From positions 3,410,001-3,474,000 of the forward strand of contig NZ_JQNQ01000001.1 of assembly GCF_000745315.1 (NCBI RefSeq): DNA of 64,000 nucleotides, in the 5' to 3' direction. A program made the position numbers and the translations under genes. Below are positions 8,889 to 17,728 of this stretch, piece by piece. The notes under the pieces were generated by a model. That model was not told the origin of the DNA, ran no database searches, and worked only from the letters and a program-made list of their open reading frames with translations. This stretch comes from Salegentibacter sp. Hel_I_6 (lineage in GTDB: Bacteria; Bacteroidota; Bacteroidia; Flavobacteriales; Flavobacteriaceae). Numbering within the stretch: the stretch's first letter is position 1; each line of letters begins with the position of its first letter.

Positions 8889-9644
8889 GTGACCAAAACT
8901 ATAATTATCGAAGATGAGAAGCCCGCAGCAAGAAGATTGCAGCGCATGCTCTCCAGACTAAATATAGAAACTGCCATTATGTTGCATTCTGTAGCTGAAG
9001 CTGTGGATTGGTTTAATTCTAATGATCATCCAGACCTTATTTTTCTGGATATTCAACTAAGTGATGGGATTTCCTTTGAGATTTTTGACCAAGTGGAGAC
9101 CGAAAGCGCCGTTATTTTTACTACGGCTTATGATGAATATGCTCTAAAAGCATTTAAGTTGAATAGTGTTGATTACCTGTTGAAGCCCATAGATGAAGAA
9201 GAATTGGCAAATGCAGTGGTAAAATTTAAAGAAAATTACCTCAAAAAGTCACCACATATAGATTTTAATGCTTTTAGAAAAATCCTGGAAACAGGAAATA
9301 AACCAGATTATAAAACCCGTTTCACGATTCAGGTGGGTCAGCATCTAAAAATCATCCCTGCTAACGACATTTGCTGTTTTTATTCTGAAAATAAGGCATC
9401 GTATCTAACTACTACTTCAGGTAGAAATTACCCGTTAGATGTTTCGCTTGAAAACTTAGAAAAGGATCTGGATCCCGATAAATTCTTCAGAATTAATCGA
9501 AAAGCTATCGTGAACATTGACTGTATAGAAGATATTATTAGCTATACCAATAGTCGCTTAGAGGTTAAAGTGAAAGTGTTTAGTGAATTTCAGCTTATTG
9601 TTAGTCGGGAGCGAGTGCGAGACTTTAAAAACTGGATTTCTTAG
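8889..9644 (+). CDS. LytTR-family response regulator
   Basis: A 251-residue cytoplasmic regulator. The receiver domain (about 1-118) has the acidic pair E8-D9 and the phosphoacceptor Asp54 in PDLIFLDIQLSDG, then TTAYDEYA and the conserved Lys in DYLLKPID. The C-terminal LytTR DNA-binding domain (about 145-250) includes FYSENKASYL and FFRINRKAIVNI. The start is GTG 8889, the only suitable codon before the receiver fold; 24 bases separate it from the 2TM gene. It is the output of the kinase encoded at 7204. Its targets are unknown, though autoregulation of the TonB-receptor operon is plausible. Confidence 0.88.
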   Translation: MTKTIIIEDEKPAARRLQRMLSRLNIETAIMLHSVAEAVDWFNSNDHPDLIFLDIQLSDGISFEIFDQVETESAVIFTTAYDEYALKAFKLNSVDYLLKPIDEEELANAVVKFKENYLKKSPHIDFNAFRKILETGNKPDYKTRFTIQVGQHLKIIPANDICCFYSENKASYLTTTSGRNYPLDVSLENLEKDLDPDKFFRINRKAIVNIDCIEDIISYTNSRLEVKVKVFSEFQLIVSRERVRDFKNWIS

Positions 9645-9955
9645 GCTGAAAAGTTAAAATTTCGAGAAATCAAAACCCTTGTACTAATTTGTACGTAAAT
9701 ATTATGAAAGTCGGGAATATACAAACAGCTTTGTTCTAGTTAGCCCCCCGGTTTTCTGAATTTTATTTTTTGGTTGGTTATGTGAAGGTTTGCCGTTTAG
9801 ATGTATGGTAGGCCTTCATTTTTTTGAATTCTCTTTTACTTAAATATTTAAAAGAATGCTGCAGTAAACCTTCAAGCAAGAGATCATCCTTTAGAAAAAT
9901 TTTTAATTTGAAGTAAGCCTGGGTTTGGGGATTAAATTTTGGTAATGTGAAAAAC
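9645..9955. other. Gene-free stretch with one terminator
   Basis: About 310 AT-rich bases between the LytTR gene and the converging anti-sigma gene. The only feature I can support is the hairpin at 9783-9825. A tiny frame (ATG 9703 to TAG 9738, 11 codons) and the C-run near 9744 lack supporting evidence. A short RNA ending at the hairpin is possible because the terminator lies about 140 bases beyond the LytTR stop codon. Confidence 0.4.
9783..9825 (+). terminator. Rho-independent terminator, 12-pair stem
   Basis: Left arm TGAAGGTTTGCC pairs over all 12 positions (three of them G-U) with GGTAGGCCTTCA across a 12-base loop, followed by seven T. The T run is on the + side only, so it terminates rightward transcription from the LytTR operon or from a short upstream RNA. 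Confidence 0.75.
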
Positions 9956-10759
9956 TTATGGAGCGGCTACCGTTCCTAGAACATATAATTGCTCCATAGT
10001 TGGTGACTCACTACCGCCTTCAGGCTCTAAAGTAATTCCAAAGGCTTCCGATTGGTTAGGATTTTCAAGACTGAAAATCTTATTGTCGTCTGCTTCAAAG
10101 TCTGCCAGTAGCCCCATGCTAGTAGGAGTGAGGGGTTGCATAGTAAGCGACCAAACCTGATAAACTTTTCCGCGTGGAGGTTCTGGTAGGTCTTTTGCAT
10201 CTATATAAGCGATATTCTCTTCAGTATTCCAGTAAACAGAAGCAAAGGCCTCAGGAGCAACCTCCTGACCCTGTAATGGGATGCGTTGCACGTTTTTATC
10301 TCTAATCACCGCAAGCAATTCTTCAGCTTTTTCAGCATTTTCGCGAGCATTTGCAATTTGATCTTCCATCTGGGCATTTCTGGCTTGCGCTGCGCTTAAC
10401 TCTTCCCTTAATTCGTTGGTTCTATTAAAGAAGACGAAAAGTCCTATAAGTAACAATAGACTAGCCGCCCAACCGGAATAGGTAATCCAGGAAATGCTTC
10501 TAACCGGAGTTTCTTCCGATTTTGGTTGTCTCTGAGTGTTTGATAATTTTTCTTTTATAGTAGCTATTAAATGTTCAGCATTATTGGGAGCAGTTGCAGC
10601 TGAAAGGTTAAGTAAAGCTCTTTCTATTTCTTCAACTTCATTTTTAACTTCTGGATATTTTTTAAGTAAAGCACTAACCTCACGACTTTCTTTTTCAGAA
10701 AGCGCTCCATAAACATAAAGTTCAAGAATTCCAGACGATATGTACTTTTGAATATCCAT
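9956..10759 (-). CDS. RskA-like anti-sigma factor
   Basis: A 267-residue single-pass membrane protein. The N-terminal cytoplasmic part contains the alpha-helical anti-sigma segment LELYVYGALSEKESREVSALL. One transmembrane helix lies near 92-110 (WAASLLLLIGLFVFF), followed by a coiled coil (about 115-150). The C-terminal extracytoplasmic domain has the RskA pattern (VYWNTEENIAYIDAKDLPEP, then GKVYQVWSLT and FGITLEPEGGSESPT). It should sequester the sigma factor encoded just upstream; the sigma stop and this start share a base at 10759. Regulated proteolysis is the usual release mechanism in this family, but no protease gene is nearby. Confidence 0.87.
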   Translation of the reverse strand: MDIQKYISSGILELYVYGALSEKESREVSALLKKYPEVKNEVEEIERALLNLSAATAPNNAEHLIATIKEKLSNTQRQPKSEETPVRSISWITYSGWAASLLLLIGLFVFFNRTNELREELSAAQARNAQMEDQIANARENAEKAEELLAVIRDKNVQRIPLQGQEVAPEAFASVYWNTEENIAYIDAKDLPEPPRGKVYQVWSLTMQPLTPTSMGLLADFEADDNKIFSLENPNQSEAFGITLEPEGGSESPTMEQLYVLGTVAAP

Positions 10760-11289
10760 TATTTAATTACCATTGCTCTTAGTTTATCGATACAAATTCG
10801 ATTGCGGGTTTTTACAGTTCCCAAAGGCATATCTAATTCTTCTGAAGTTTCTTTTTGAGTATAGCCTTTAAAAAATAGATAATCAATTAATTTTTTGCAA
10901 ACCGGCTTTAGCGCGTCAATATATTTTTTAAGTCCAATAGAATCTACTGCTTCAGAGAAATTAGTTTTAGACTCTAATATATCTACGAAGTTATCTGTCT
11001 TAAGGTTTTGTTGATCGTTTTTAAATCCTTTAGACCTTATTTTATCTATAGAGGCATTTCTTGCAATATTAAGAATCCAGGTGAAAAATCGTCCTTTATC
11101 AGAATTATAGCTTGGCGCTTTATCCCAAATTTTTAAAAATACATCTTGCAGAACCTCTTCGGCAATCGCCTCGTCCCTTATTATACTGTAAATAATTCCG
11201 TATGTACTTTCTGAATATAATTGGTATATACGCTCAAACGCACGTTCGTTACCATTTTGAAGTTCTAAAATTAAAGCGTCTTGTTGCAT
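10759..11289 (-). CDS. ECF-family RNA polymerase sigma factor
   Basis: I start the gene at ATG 11289 (MQQDALILELQNGNERAFER), giving 176 residues. A start 63 bases upstream would add a hydrophobic stretch not expected in this family and would run back towards the sod terminator. Region 2 includes FERIYQLYSESTYGIIYSII and FFTWILNIARNASIDKIRSK. Region 4 includes KGYTQKETSEELDMPLGTVKTR. It is the cognate partner of the RskA-like anti-sigma factor encoded immediately after it. Its promoter must lie in the short gap between the sod terminator and this start. Confidence 0.88.
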   Translation of the reverse strand: MQQDALILELQNGNERAFERIYQLYSESTYGIIYSIIRDEAIAEEVLQDVFLKIWDKAPSYNSDKGRFFTWILNIARNASIDKIRSKGFKNDQQNLKTDNFVDILESKTNFSEAVDSIGLKKYIDALKPVCKKLIDYLFFKGYTQKETSEELDMPLGTVKTRNRICIDKLRAMVIK

Positions 11290-11340
11290 ATATAGTGGCT
11301 TGCACAGTAAAAGTAGATAAATATTCTCCCTGAAAAAAAT

Positions 11341-11365
11341 AAAAAGCGGCAACTAGCCGCTTTTT
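11341..11365 (-). terminator. Rho-independent terminator of the superoxide dismutase gene
   Basis: Perfect 10-bp inverted repeat AAAAAGCGGC / GCCGCTTTTT with a 5-base loop, 22 bases past the sod stop codon. It separates sod from the sigma-factor operon on the same strand. Confidence 0.8.
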
Positions 11366-11387
11366 ATTAAAATAATATGGAAAAATA

Positions 11388-11984
11388 TTACATTTTTATC
11401 ACACCACACCCAACTCTGGTACCTGCATCTCCAGAAGGCTGCGAAGTAAAGTCATCTACCCCATCGTGTACTATAACAGCTTTGCCGACAATATTTTTAT
11501 TATCGTCATCGCAACCTATACACCATTCATCGGTAATCATACTAACAGTTCCTTCTCCATTGGCATCAACTTCAAAGTTACCTATATCTCCTTTGTGATA
11601 CCCTTCAGCATCTCCCCACTTACCATGTCTTTCGTTGGTAGGGTTCCAGTGACCACCGGCAGAAGTTCCATCTTCAGCAGAACAATCTGCTTTCTGGTGA
11701 ATATGGATGGCATGCTTACCTTCGGCTAAACCGGTGATGGTTGCTTCCATAGTAACTTCTCCATTTTCCTGGGTAAAAGTTACTTCACCACCTAATTCAC
11801 TACCACTTTTAGGTTCTAAAGGAACAGTAATTTCTTTAGTTTCTTCCTCTTGATCCTGTGCTTCCATTTCAGAGTTCATTTCTGTGTCGGTAGCATTTTC
11901 AGTATCATTTTCTTTTTTGTCGTTTTTGCAACCTATTATAAATAAAGAGGCACAAAATACTAATGATAAACTTATTCTTTTCAT
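11388..11984 (-). CDS. sodC: Cu/Zn superoxide dismutase lipoprotein
   Basis: A 198-residue exported enzyme that dismutes superoxide. The first 19 residues form a lipoprotein signal with the lipobox IIGC. An acidic, low-complexity linker (about 20-50) follows. The dismutase fold carries the copper ligands in HAIHIH, the bridging and zinc region GGHWNPTNERHGKWGD, and GYHKGDIGNFEVD. The structural disulfide cysteines are in KADCS and VGCGVI. An extra CIGCDDDN insertion lies in the loop before KAVIVH. It is probably anchored to the outer membrane facing the periplasm or surface. It is transcribed alone. Confidence 0.92.
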   Translation of the reverse strand: MKRISLSLVFCASLFIIGCKNDKKENDTENATDTEMNSEMEAQDQEEETKEITVPLEPKSGSELGGEVTFTQENGEVTMEATITGLAEGKHAIHIHQKADCSAEDGTSAGGHWNPTNERHGKWGDAEGYHKGDIGNFEVDANGEGTVSMITDEWCIGCDDDNKNIVGKAVIVHDGVDDFTSQPSGDAGTRVGCGVIKM

Positions 11985-12086
11985 AATCTATTGATTAGTT
12001 TTAAATTAAACATTACTAAATTAAGCCTATCCCAATGCTTTACCAAAGTTTTAAGGATAGGTTAACATAGCCTGTTTTCTTCTTTT

Positions 12087-13298
12087 TTAAATGAGTTTAG
12101 TATTAATTTGAGTTTTAGAAGTTAAACTTTTATGCACAGGGCAACGATCGGCAATTTCCAAAAGTCTTTGTTTTTGTTTTTCATCTAAGTCGCCAATAAG
12201 TTTAATTTCCCTTCTAAAGGTATCTATTTTTGAATTATCATTTTCACAATTTTCGCAATCTTCAAGGTGTTCCCTCGAATAGTAAACATGGGTTTCTACA
12301 TCTTCAAGCGGCCATTTTTTTCGTTTGGCATACATTTGAAGCGTCATCGAGGTACAGGAAGCCAATCCTGAAGATAAAAATTGATAGGGAGTAGGGCCGT
12401 AGTTTTTTCCTCCAGAAGATACAGGTTCATCGGCCAGAAAGCTATGATTTCCGGCTTTCATACTGGTAGTGAAATCATCATCTTTTTCTAAACCTGCTAC
12501 CACGTCTGCTTTAGATTCCGGAACTTCTTTCTTCGGAATCTCCAAATATCTAGAAGCCCAGGAAGCAATAACATTCCCGGCATATGCAGCATCTCCTTTA
12601 GAGGAAAGTAAATGTTCTGAGCCATCTAAGGAAATAAAACTCTTGGGATGTCTTGCAGCCATATAAAGTTCTTCAGCATTTTTTATACTTACAATGTTGT
12701 CCTGCGGGGAATGCATAATTAGAAGAGACTTTTTAAGATCCACGAGATAAGATTTCAATTCGTGTTTTTCAATATCTTCAAGAAATTGCTTCTTTATTTT
12801 AAAAGAACGGCCACCAATATTTACCTGTGCTTCCCCGTTTTTCTCAATTTCTTCAACATTATTTTCTATTAAATGCTGAACATGCGCAGTGGTTGAAGGT
12901 GCCGCTATAGTGGCTACCGCTTTAACAGATTTCAATTCTTTAGCGGCGAATAATACAGCAGCTCCCCCCAAAGAGTGACCAATTATTAAGCTGGGTGCTT
13001 TAAATTCCTGATCTAAAAAACTGGCTGCGGCCAACAGATCCTGGATATTTCCTGAAAAATTACTATCGGCAAAATCGCCTTCACTTTCACCTAAACCTGT
13101 AAAATCAAAACGTAAAACACCGTAACCGTTTTGGGCTAAAGTCCTGCTGATATTTTTAGCGGCAAAGAAATTTTTATTGCAGGTAAAACAATGAGCAAAA
13201 AGCACAAAGTTGTGAGGATCCTGGTTAAAAGGAAGTTCAAGATAACCAGATAAGTCATCGCCATTTTTATTTTTAAAACTTACTTTTTCTGTTTTCAT
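12087..13298 (-). CDS. Alpha/beta hydrolase fused to an OsmC-like peroxidase domain
   Basis: A 403-residue two-domain protein. Residues about 1-250 are a serine hydrolase: the nucleophile elbow is GHSLGGAA, and later AspHis residues (MHSPQDNIVS and DGSEHLL) complete the triad. Residues about 270-403 are an OsmC/Ohr domain with its two redox cysteines in GLASCTSMT and ADRCPVHKS. OsmC domains reduce organic hydroperoxides. The fusion is a recurring Bacteroidota and Proteobacteria architecture whose combined role is unclear; hydrolysis and peroxide removal of the same lipid-like substrate is one idea. An extra ...DCENCEND motif lies between the two OsmC cysteines. Confidence 0.88.
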   Translation of the reverse strand: MKTEKVSFKNKNGDDLSGYLELPFNQDPHNFVLFAHCFTCNKNFFAAKNISRTLAQNGYGVLRFDFTGLGESEGDFADSNFSGNIQDLLAAASFLDQEFKAPSLIIGHSLGGAAVLFAAKELKSVKAVATIAAPSTTAHVQHLIENNVEEIEKNGEAQVNIGGRSFKIKKQFLEDIEKHELKSYLVDLKKSLLIMHSPQDNIVSIKNAEELYMAARHPKSFISLDGSEHLLSSKGDAAYAGNVIASWASRYLEIPKKEVPESKADVVAGLEKDDDFTTSMKAGNHSFLADEPVSSGGKNYGPTPYQFLSSGLASCTSMTLQMYAKRKKWPLEDVETHVYYSREHLEDCENCENDNSKIDTFRREIKLIGDLDEKQKQRLLEIADRCPVHKSLTSKTQINTKLI

Positions 13299-13384
13299 AG
13301 TTTATTATTTACTCGATAATCTAAATTTCCCCCGAGGTATTTTAAATCAATTTACAAAATTTGTTTGGTGCATCAACCAAAAAG

Positions 13385-13447
13385 AAAGCTGATTAAAAAT
13401 CTAAAATAAGAGCTAAAAATACACTCTAACGATCTTTAATCAGCTTT
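13385..13447 (-). terminator. Possible terminator of the carbohydrate operon
   Basis: A 13-bp inverted repeat (AAAGCTGATTAAA / TTTAATCAGCTTT) encloses a long AT loop; on the minus strand it is followed by CTTTTT. It lies just after the DUF1080 gene. The long loop makes this less certain than the other terminators. Confidence 0.5.
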
Positions 13448-13467
13448 TATGGAAAAAGGAATTTAGA

Positions 13468-14235
13468 TTATTCCAGCTCCTTTATTTTAATATTTCTAAA
13501 CCATACTTTATCGCTGTGATCTTGCAAAGCAATATGACCTTCCCGGTTTTTACCAAAATCTTCCCAATCTTTAAATTTGGAATTTTCTACCATTTTGCTC
13601 CATTCCTCGCCATGAACCGGAAATTCATTAATCAAAGTCCCGTTTAGACGAACTGAACCTTTATTAGTTCTATGATTAATTCTAATAACGGTTTCGTTCC
13701 ATTCTCCCGCGTTTCTGGTTTTGTCTTCACTTGGAGGCATCATATCGTAAAGGGCACCTGCCTGTCTAACTTCCCCATTTTTCGCATCGGGATGTAGTTT
13801 ATTATCTAAAATTTGTATTTCAGGACCGGTTAAATAAGGTTCAGAATAATCTTCACTTTCCTGAACTCCCCACATAATGCCGCTATTTCCACCTTCTGAA
13901 ATTTTCCATTCCAGAGAAAGTTCAAAATTGGTATAGGTTTTTTCTGAAATTAGATTCTCAGAAGATTCACGATCTCCTTCTGCAGGAGAAAACGCAAGAA
14001 CGCCATCTTCTACCTGCCACTGATCTGAAATTGAATCGGCATTAAAAGCTTTCCAACCTTTAAGGTCCTGCCCATTGAATAATTTGTCCCAATTTTCATC
14101 ATTATCAGCCATTGCTGTAGTGTCACTAGCCGCATCAGCTTCATAGGCATCTTTAGTCTCTTGTTCTTTTTTATCAGATTTACAAGCGGTTGCTAAAACG
14201 GCTGCAGTTGCTAATATTAAACTTACTTTCTTCAT
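13468..14235 (-). CDS. DUF1080 lipoprotein, 3-keto-disaccharide hydrolase family
   Basis: A 255-residue lipoprotein. The signal (MKKVSLILATAAVLATACKS) has a lipobox ending ATAC. After an acidic linker comes a concanavalin-like DUF1080 domain: KLFNGQDLKGWKAF, NFELSLEWKISEGGNSGIMW, GPEIQILDN, and the C-terminal GHIALQDHSDKVWFRNIKI. Members of this family cleave 3-keto-glycosides. Here it ends a five-gene operon with two sugar isomerase-like proteins, a Gfo/Idh oxidoreductase and a transporter, and it faces a GMC oxidoreductase that could make the keto substrate. The spacing to the previous gene is 9 bases. Confidence 0.85.
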   Translation of the reverse strand: MKKVSLILATAAVLATACKSDKKEQETKDAYEADAASDTTAMADNDENWDKLFNGQDLKGWKAFNADSISDQWQVEDGVLAFSPAEGDRESSENLISEKTYTNFELSLEWKISEGGNSGIMWGVQESEDYSEPYLTGPEIQILDNKLHPDAKNGEVRQAGALYDMMPPSEDKTRNAGEWNETVIRINHRTNKGSVRLNGTLINEFPVHGEEWSKMVENSKFKDWEDFGKNREGHIALQDHSDKVWFRNIKIKELE

Positions 14236-14244
14236 TATATATGT

Positions 14245-15300
14245 TTAGTTAATTCCTAAGATTCGTTTTAATTTTTGTTCGTCTATTTCACTACCGGCAA
14301 AATCATCAAATTTCTTTTCGGTAGCTTCAATTATATGGCTTTGGATAAAAGGCGCTCCTTCGCGTGCGCCCTGGTCTGGAGATTTGATACAGCATTCCCA
14401 TTCGAGAACTGCCCAAACATCACAGCCATATTCGGTTAATTTAGAAAATATGGTTTTAAAATCTACCTGGCCGTCTCCGGGGTGTCTATATCTTCCTGCA
14501 CGATCTCTCCAGTCACCATAACCACCAAAGGAGCCTTTTTTTCCTGTAGGATTAAATTCGGCATCTTTTACGTGAAACATTTTTATGAATTCGTGATAAT
14601 GGTCTATATAAGAAATATAATCTAACTGTTGAAGCACAAAGTGGCTGGGGTCATACAATAAATTAACCCTTTTGTGATTATTTGTCGCTTCTAAAAAACG
14701 CTCAAAAGTAACCCCATCGTGAAGATCTTCACCAGGATGAACTTCATAACAAACATCTACGTTTTGTTCATCAAATTCATTTAAAATTGGCGTCCAGCGC
14801 TTTGCAAGTTCTTTAAATCCCATTTCTACAAGGCCTTCTGGTCTTTGCGGCCAGGGATGAGCGGTGTGCCAAAGCAGGGAACCGCTAAAAGTTCCGTGCA
14901 CATCCAGTCCAAAATTTCTGCTGGCACGGGCGGCACTTTTCATTTGTTCAACAGCCCATTCGGTTCTTGCTTTTGGATTATTTCTAACTTCTTTCGGTGC
15001 AAAATTATCGAACATGGTATCATAAGCCGAATGCACCGCGACAAGTTGACCCTGTAAGTGTGTACAAAGCTCGGTAACTTCTAAGCCGTAAGATTCTACT
15101 TTTCCTTTAATTTCCTGGCAATAATCTTTGCTTTCTCCGGCTTTTGTTAAATCGATTAAAGCCGATTCCCAGGTTGGGATTTGTATTCCTTTATATCCTA
15201 AATCTGCTGCCCATTTGCACAAACCATCCAAGCTGTTTAATGGCGCTTTACTGTCCATAAATTGTGCTAAATAAACGGCAGGTCCTTTTATTGTTTTCAT
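14245..15300 (-). CDS. Sugar phosphate isomerase/epimerase (TIM barrel)
   Basis: A 351-residue cytoplasmic TIM-barrel protein of the AP-endonuclease 2/xylose-isomerase-like superfamily. Metal-binding residues are visible in CYEVHPGEDLHD (Glu, His), NLLYDPSHFVLQQ (Asp, His), FHVKDAEF (His, Asp) and VLEWECC (Glu). These match the divalent-metal site of 3-keto-sugar and inosose isomerases or dehydratases. No signal peptide. The neighbouring genes for a Gfo/Idh oxidoreductase (12 bases away) and the DUF1080 hydrolase suggest action on oxidised sugars. The exact substrate is unknown. Confidence 0.85.
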   Translation of the reverse strand: MKTIKGPAVYLAQFMDSKAPLNSLDGLCKWAADLGYKGIQIPTWESALIDLTKAGESKDYCQEIKGKVESYGLEVTELCTHLQGQLVAVHSAYDTMFDNFAPKEVRNNPKARTEWAVEQMKSAARASRNFGLDVHGTFSGSLLWHTAHPWPQRPEGLVEMGFKELAKRWTPILNEFDEQNVDVCYEVHPGEDLHDGVTFERFLEATNNHKRVNLLYDPSHFVLQQLDYISYIDHYHEFIKMFHVKDAEFNPTGKKGSFGGYGDWRDRAGRYRHPGDGQVDFKTIFSKLTEYGCDVWAVLEWECCIKSPDQGAREGAPFIQSHIIEATEKKFDDFAGSEIDEQKLKRILGIN

Positions 15301-15312
15301 ATTCCTCTTATT

Positions 15313-16452
15313 TTATGCGTCTAACTTTACCCAAACATTTCCTTTGGCGTGAGAGTCTACTACTTTTTCTATAAAGTTCATCCCGCGTATACCGTCTTTC
15401 ATTGTGGGAAATTCTGCGGGATGATATTTTTCACCATTTATAGCTTTTGCAACTCCTTTATAGATATTTCCCATAGAATCAAAGATACCTTCAGGATGTC
15501 CCGGAGGCAATTTTGTTCCGTCTAAAGAAAGCGCAGAGTTATATTCGTGCCCTGGTTTTAAAACTTTCATAGGTTGACCGTCTTCTAACTTATAAAGGTA
15601 ATTCGGGTTTTCCTGCTCCCATTTTAAGCCGGCTTTTTTACCATAGATCTTAACAGCAAAATTGTTTTCCTCTCCTGTAGCGATCTGGCTGGATCTAAGT
15701 ACTCCTTTCACAAATTCTGAAAAGCGAAGCAGTACGGTACCATCAACATCCATTCTATTGTCGGAATACACGTAATTTAGATCGGCTAAAAGTTCTTTTA
15801 CTTCCAGGCCGGTAACATACTCAATCATATCAAAGGCGTGTGTACCAATATCGCCTATACAGCAACTAATACCGCCTTTTTCTGGATCAAGCCTCCAAAT
15901 ACTATTTCTCTCTTCTTTATTATGAATTATAGGATTTATCCAACCCTGGTAATATTGAACGTCTATCTTTTGAACTTCACCAATCTCGCCAGCTGCGATC
16001 ATCTCTTTCATCTGGCGAATCATTGGGTAACCGGTATAAGTATATGTTACCGCAAAAATAGTTTTCGATTTATTAAGCGTGTCTTCAAGGATTTTCGCTT
16101 CCTCGTAAGTAGTTGTCATTGGTTTTTCACAAATCACGTGGAAACCATTTTCCAAAAGCTGTTTTGCCATTGGGAAATGCAAGAAATTCGGCGTTAGAAT
16201 AGACACCGCTTGTATGCGTTCTTCTTCCGGTAATTTTGCTTCTTCAGCAATTAAATGGTCCAGGTCTTTATAAACCCTATCGGTTCCAATTCCTAATTCC
16301 TGAGCGAATTTTTTACTATCTTCAGGATCAGGATTAAAAACCCCACCTACAAATTCAAATTTATCAAACATAGAAGAAGCCACCCGGTGTAAGATCCCGA
16401 TAAGGGAATCGCCGCCGCCGCCTAATACTCCTAATTTTATTTTTTTACCCAT
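15313..16452 (-). CDS. Gfo/Idh/MocA-family oxidoreductase
   Basis: A 379-residue NAD(P)-dependent dehydrogenase. The N-terminal Rossmann fold begins KIKLGVLGGGGDSLIG. The family motif CEKPMT (residues about 109-114) holds the catalytic Lys, and the substrate domain contains GGISCCIGDIGTHAFDMI with the Asp/His pair. Such enzymes oxidise or reduce sugars, often at C3 or on inositols. There is no export signal, so it acts in the cytoplasm together with the TIM-barrel isomerase encoded 12 bases downstream. It is probably the reducing or oxidising step that links the imported keto sugar to central metabolism. Confidence 0.87.
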   Translation of the reverse strand: MGKKIKLGVLGGGGDSLIGILHRVASSMFDKFEFVGGVFNPDPEDSKKFAQELGIGTDRVYKDLDHLIAEEAKLPEEERIQAVSILTPNFLHFPMAKQLLENGFHVICEKPMTTTYEEAKILEDTLNKSKTIFAVTYTYTGYPMIRQMKEMIAAGEIGEVQKIDVQYYQGWINPIIHNKEERNSIWRLDPEKGGISCCIGDIGTHAFDMIEYVTGLEVKELLADLNYVYSDNRMDVDGTVLLRFSEFVKGVLRSSQIATGEENNFAVKIYGKKAGLKWEQENPNYLYKLEDGQPMKVLKPGHEYNSALSLDGTKLPPGHPEGIFDSMGNIYKGVAKAINGEKYHPAEFPTMKDGIRGMNFIEKVVDSHAKGNVWVKLDA

Positions 16453-16474
16453 AATTTTTTAATCTTTTGTTTGG

Positions 16475-17710
16475 TTATATTTCAATATCCTTTTTCGCGA
16501 TTTCTTCATTTTTGAAGAAAATAGCAAATATTATCATTACTACAAAGGCAAATCCTGCCGGAACTATCCATATTTGTTGCCAGTCGTGAGTGCCATCTGC
16601 ATTTAAATAAAGGTCACTAATTTGTCCTGCTACCCAGAATCCAATTAGCATCCCAAAACCATAAGTAGCCAGCGTAATTAAACCTTGCGCAGCACTTTTA
16701 ATTTTTGGTCCCGCTTTAGAATCGGTATAGATCTGGCCAGAAACAAAGAAGAAATCGTAACAAATTCCGTGAAGTGCTATTCCTATAATTAGCATGAATG
16801 TAAGTTCACCGGTGTCTCCAAAGGCGAATAGGATATACCTGACTGTCCAGGCCAACATTCCGGCGAGAATCGTAATTTTAAACCCGAATTTTTTGAAAAA
16901 ATATGGAATTAATAATAAAAACAAAGCTTCGGAAACCTGACCTATAGACATCATTGCTGTAGGATCTTCCATACCAGTTTCAGAAAGAAATAGATTGGTA
17001 TGTTGATAATAAAAAGCTAGTGGAATAGATATTAAAATAGATGAGATGAAGAAAATCAAAAAGTTTCTTCCTTTAAGTAAACCAATAGCTTCTAGCCCTA
17101 AGATATCTGAAATAGTTACTTTTTCTCCTTTACTACTTGGCGGAGTTTTAGGCAATGTGAAACTAAATAATCCCAAAACTGCTGAAGCAATCGCGGCCAT
17201 TAAAAAAGTGTAACGTAGCATTCCTTCCGCACGACCCTCAGAGGAGTCCCAGGCGAAAACCAGGCTTATTACCAGACCTGAAATTATCCAGCCAATAGTT
17301 CCAAAAACACGAACGCTGGCAAATTGTTTTGAAGGATCTGTCATTTGGTAAAAGGAAATAGAATTTACTAAAGCCAGGGTTGGCATATAAAGAATCATAT
17401 ACCCTAAAATAAAAGGATAAAAACTGGTGAAATCTTCTGCTTGAAACATCATATACAGCAAGATGGCCCCGATTATATGCAGCACCCCTAAAATGCGTTC
17501 AGCATTAAAAAACCTGTCGGCAATAAGTCCTATAATAAAGGGAGCCACTATTGCTCCCCATGATTGTGTTGAAAAGGCCATAGCTGTTTGACCTCCCGTA
17601 GCATCTAAATTTTGCGGTAAAAACGTACTCAGTGTTACAAACCAACCACCCCAAATAAAAAATTCGAGGAACATCATGGTTGATAGCTGAAATCTGGTTA
17701 AAATTTTCAT
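16475..17710 (-). CDS. MFS transporter of the nucleoside:H+ symporter (NupG-like) family
   Basis: A 411-residue inner-membrane protein with about 12 hydrophobic segments. The N-terminus (LSTMMFLEFFIWGGWFVTLS) and the loop GLIADRFFNAERILGVLH are typical of the Nuc_H_symport branch. In Bacteroidota these proteins often sit in sugar-oxidation clusters, and here the neighbours suggest a keto sugar or glycoside fragment rather than a nucleoside. The substrate is inference. Spacing to the neighbouring genes is 18 and 22 bases, so it is part of the operon. Confidence 0.85.
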   Translation of the reverse strand: MKILTRFQLSTMMFLEFFIWGGWFVTLSTFLPQNLDATGGQTAMAFSTQSWGAIVAPFIIGLIADRFFNAERILGVLHIIGAILLYMMFQAEDFTSFYPFILGYMILYMPTLALVNSISFYQMTDPSKQFASVRVFGTIGWIISGLVISLVFAWDSSEGRAEGMLRYTFLMAAIASAVLGLFSFTLPKTPPSSKGEKVTISDILGLEAIGLLKGRNFLIFFISSILISIPLAFYYQHTNLFLSETGMEDPTAMMSIGQVSEALFLLLIPYFFKKFGFKITILAGMLAWTVRYILFAFGDTGELTFMLIIGIALHGICYDFFFVSGQIYTDSKAGPKIKSAAQGLITLATYGFGMLIGFWVAGQISDLYLNADGTHDWQQIWIVPAGFAFVVMIIFAIFFKNEEIAKKDIEI

Positions 17711-17728
17711 TATTTTTTGTGGCTTCTC

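Noticed and set aside
9703..9738. Eleven-codon frame (leader peptide?) after the LytTR gene
   Set aside because: No ribosome-binding or attenuation structure supports it; the hairpin downstream is not overlapping.
11377..11729. Plus-strand frames opposite sodC
   Set aside because: They lie antisense to a well-supported gene and encode low-complexity, family-less peptides.
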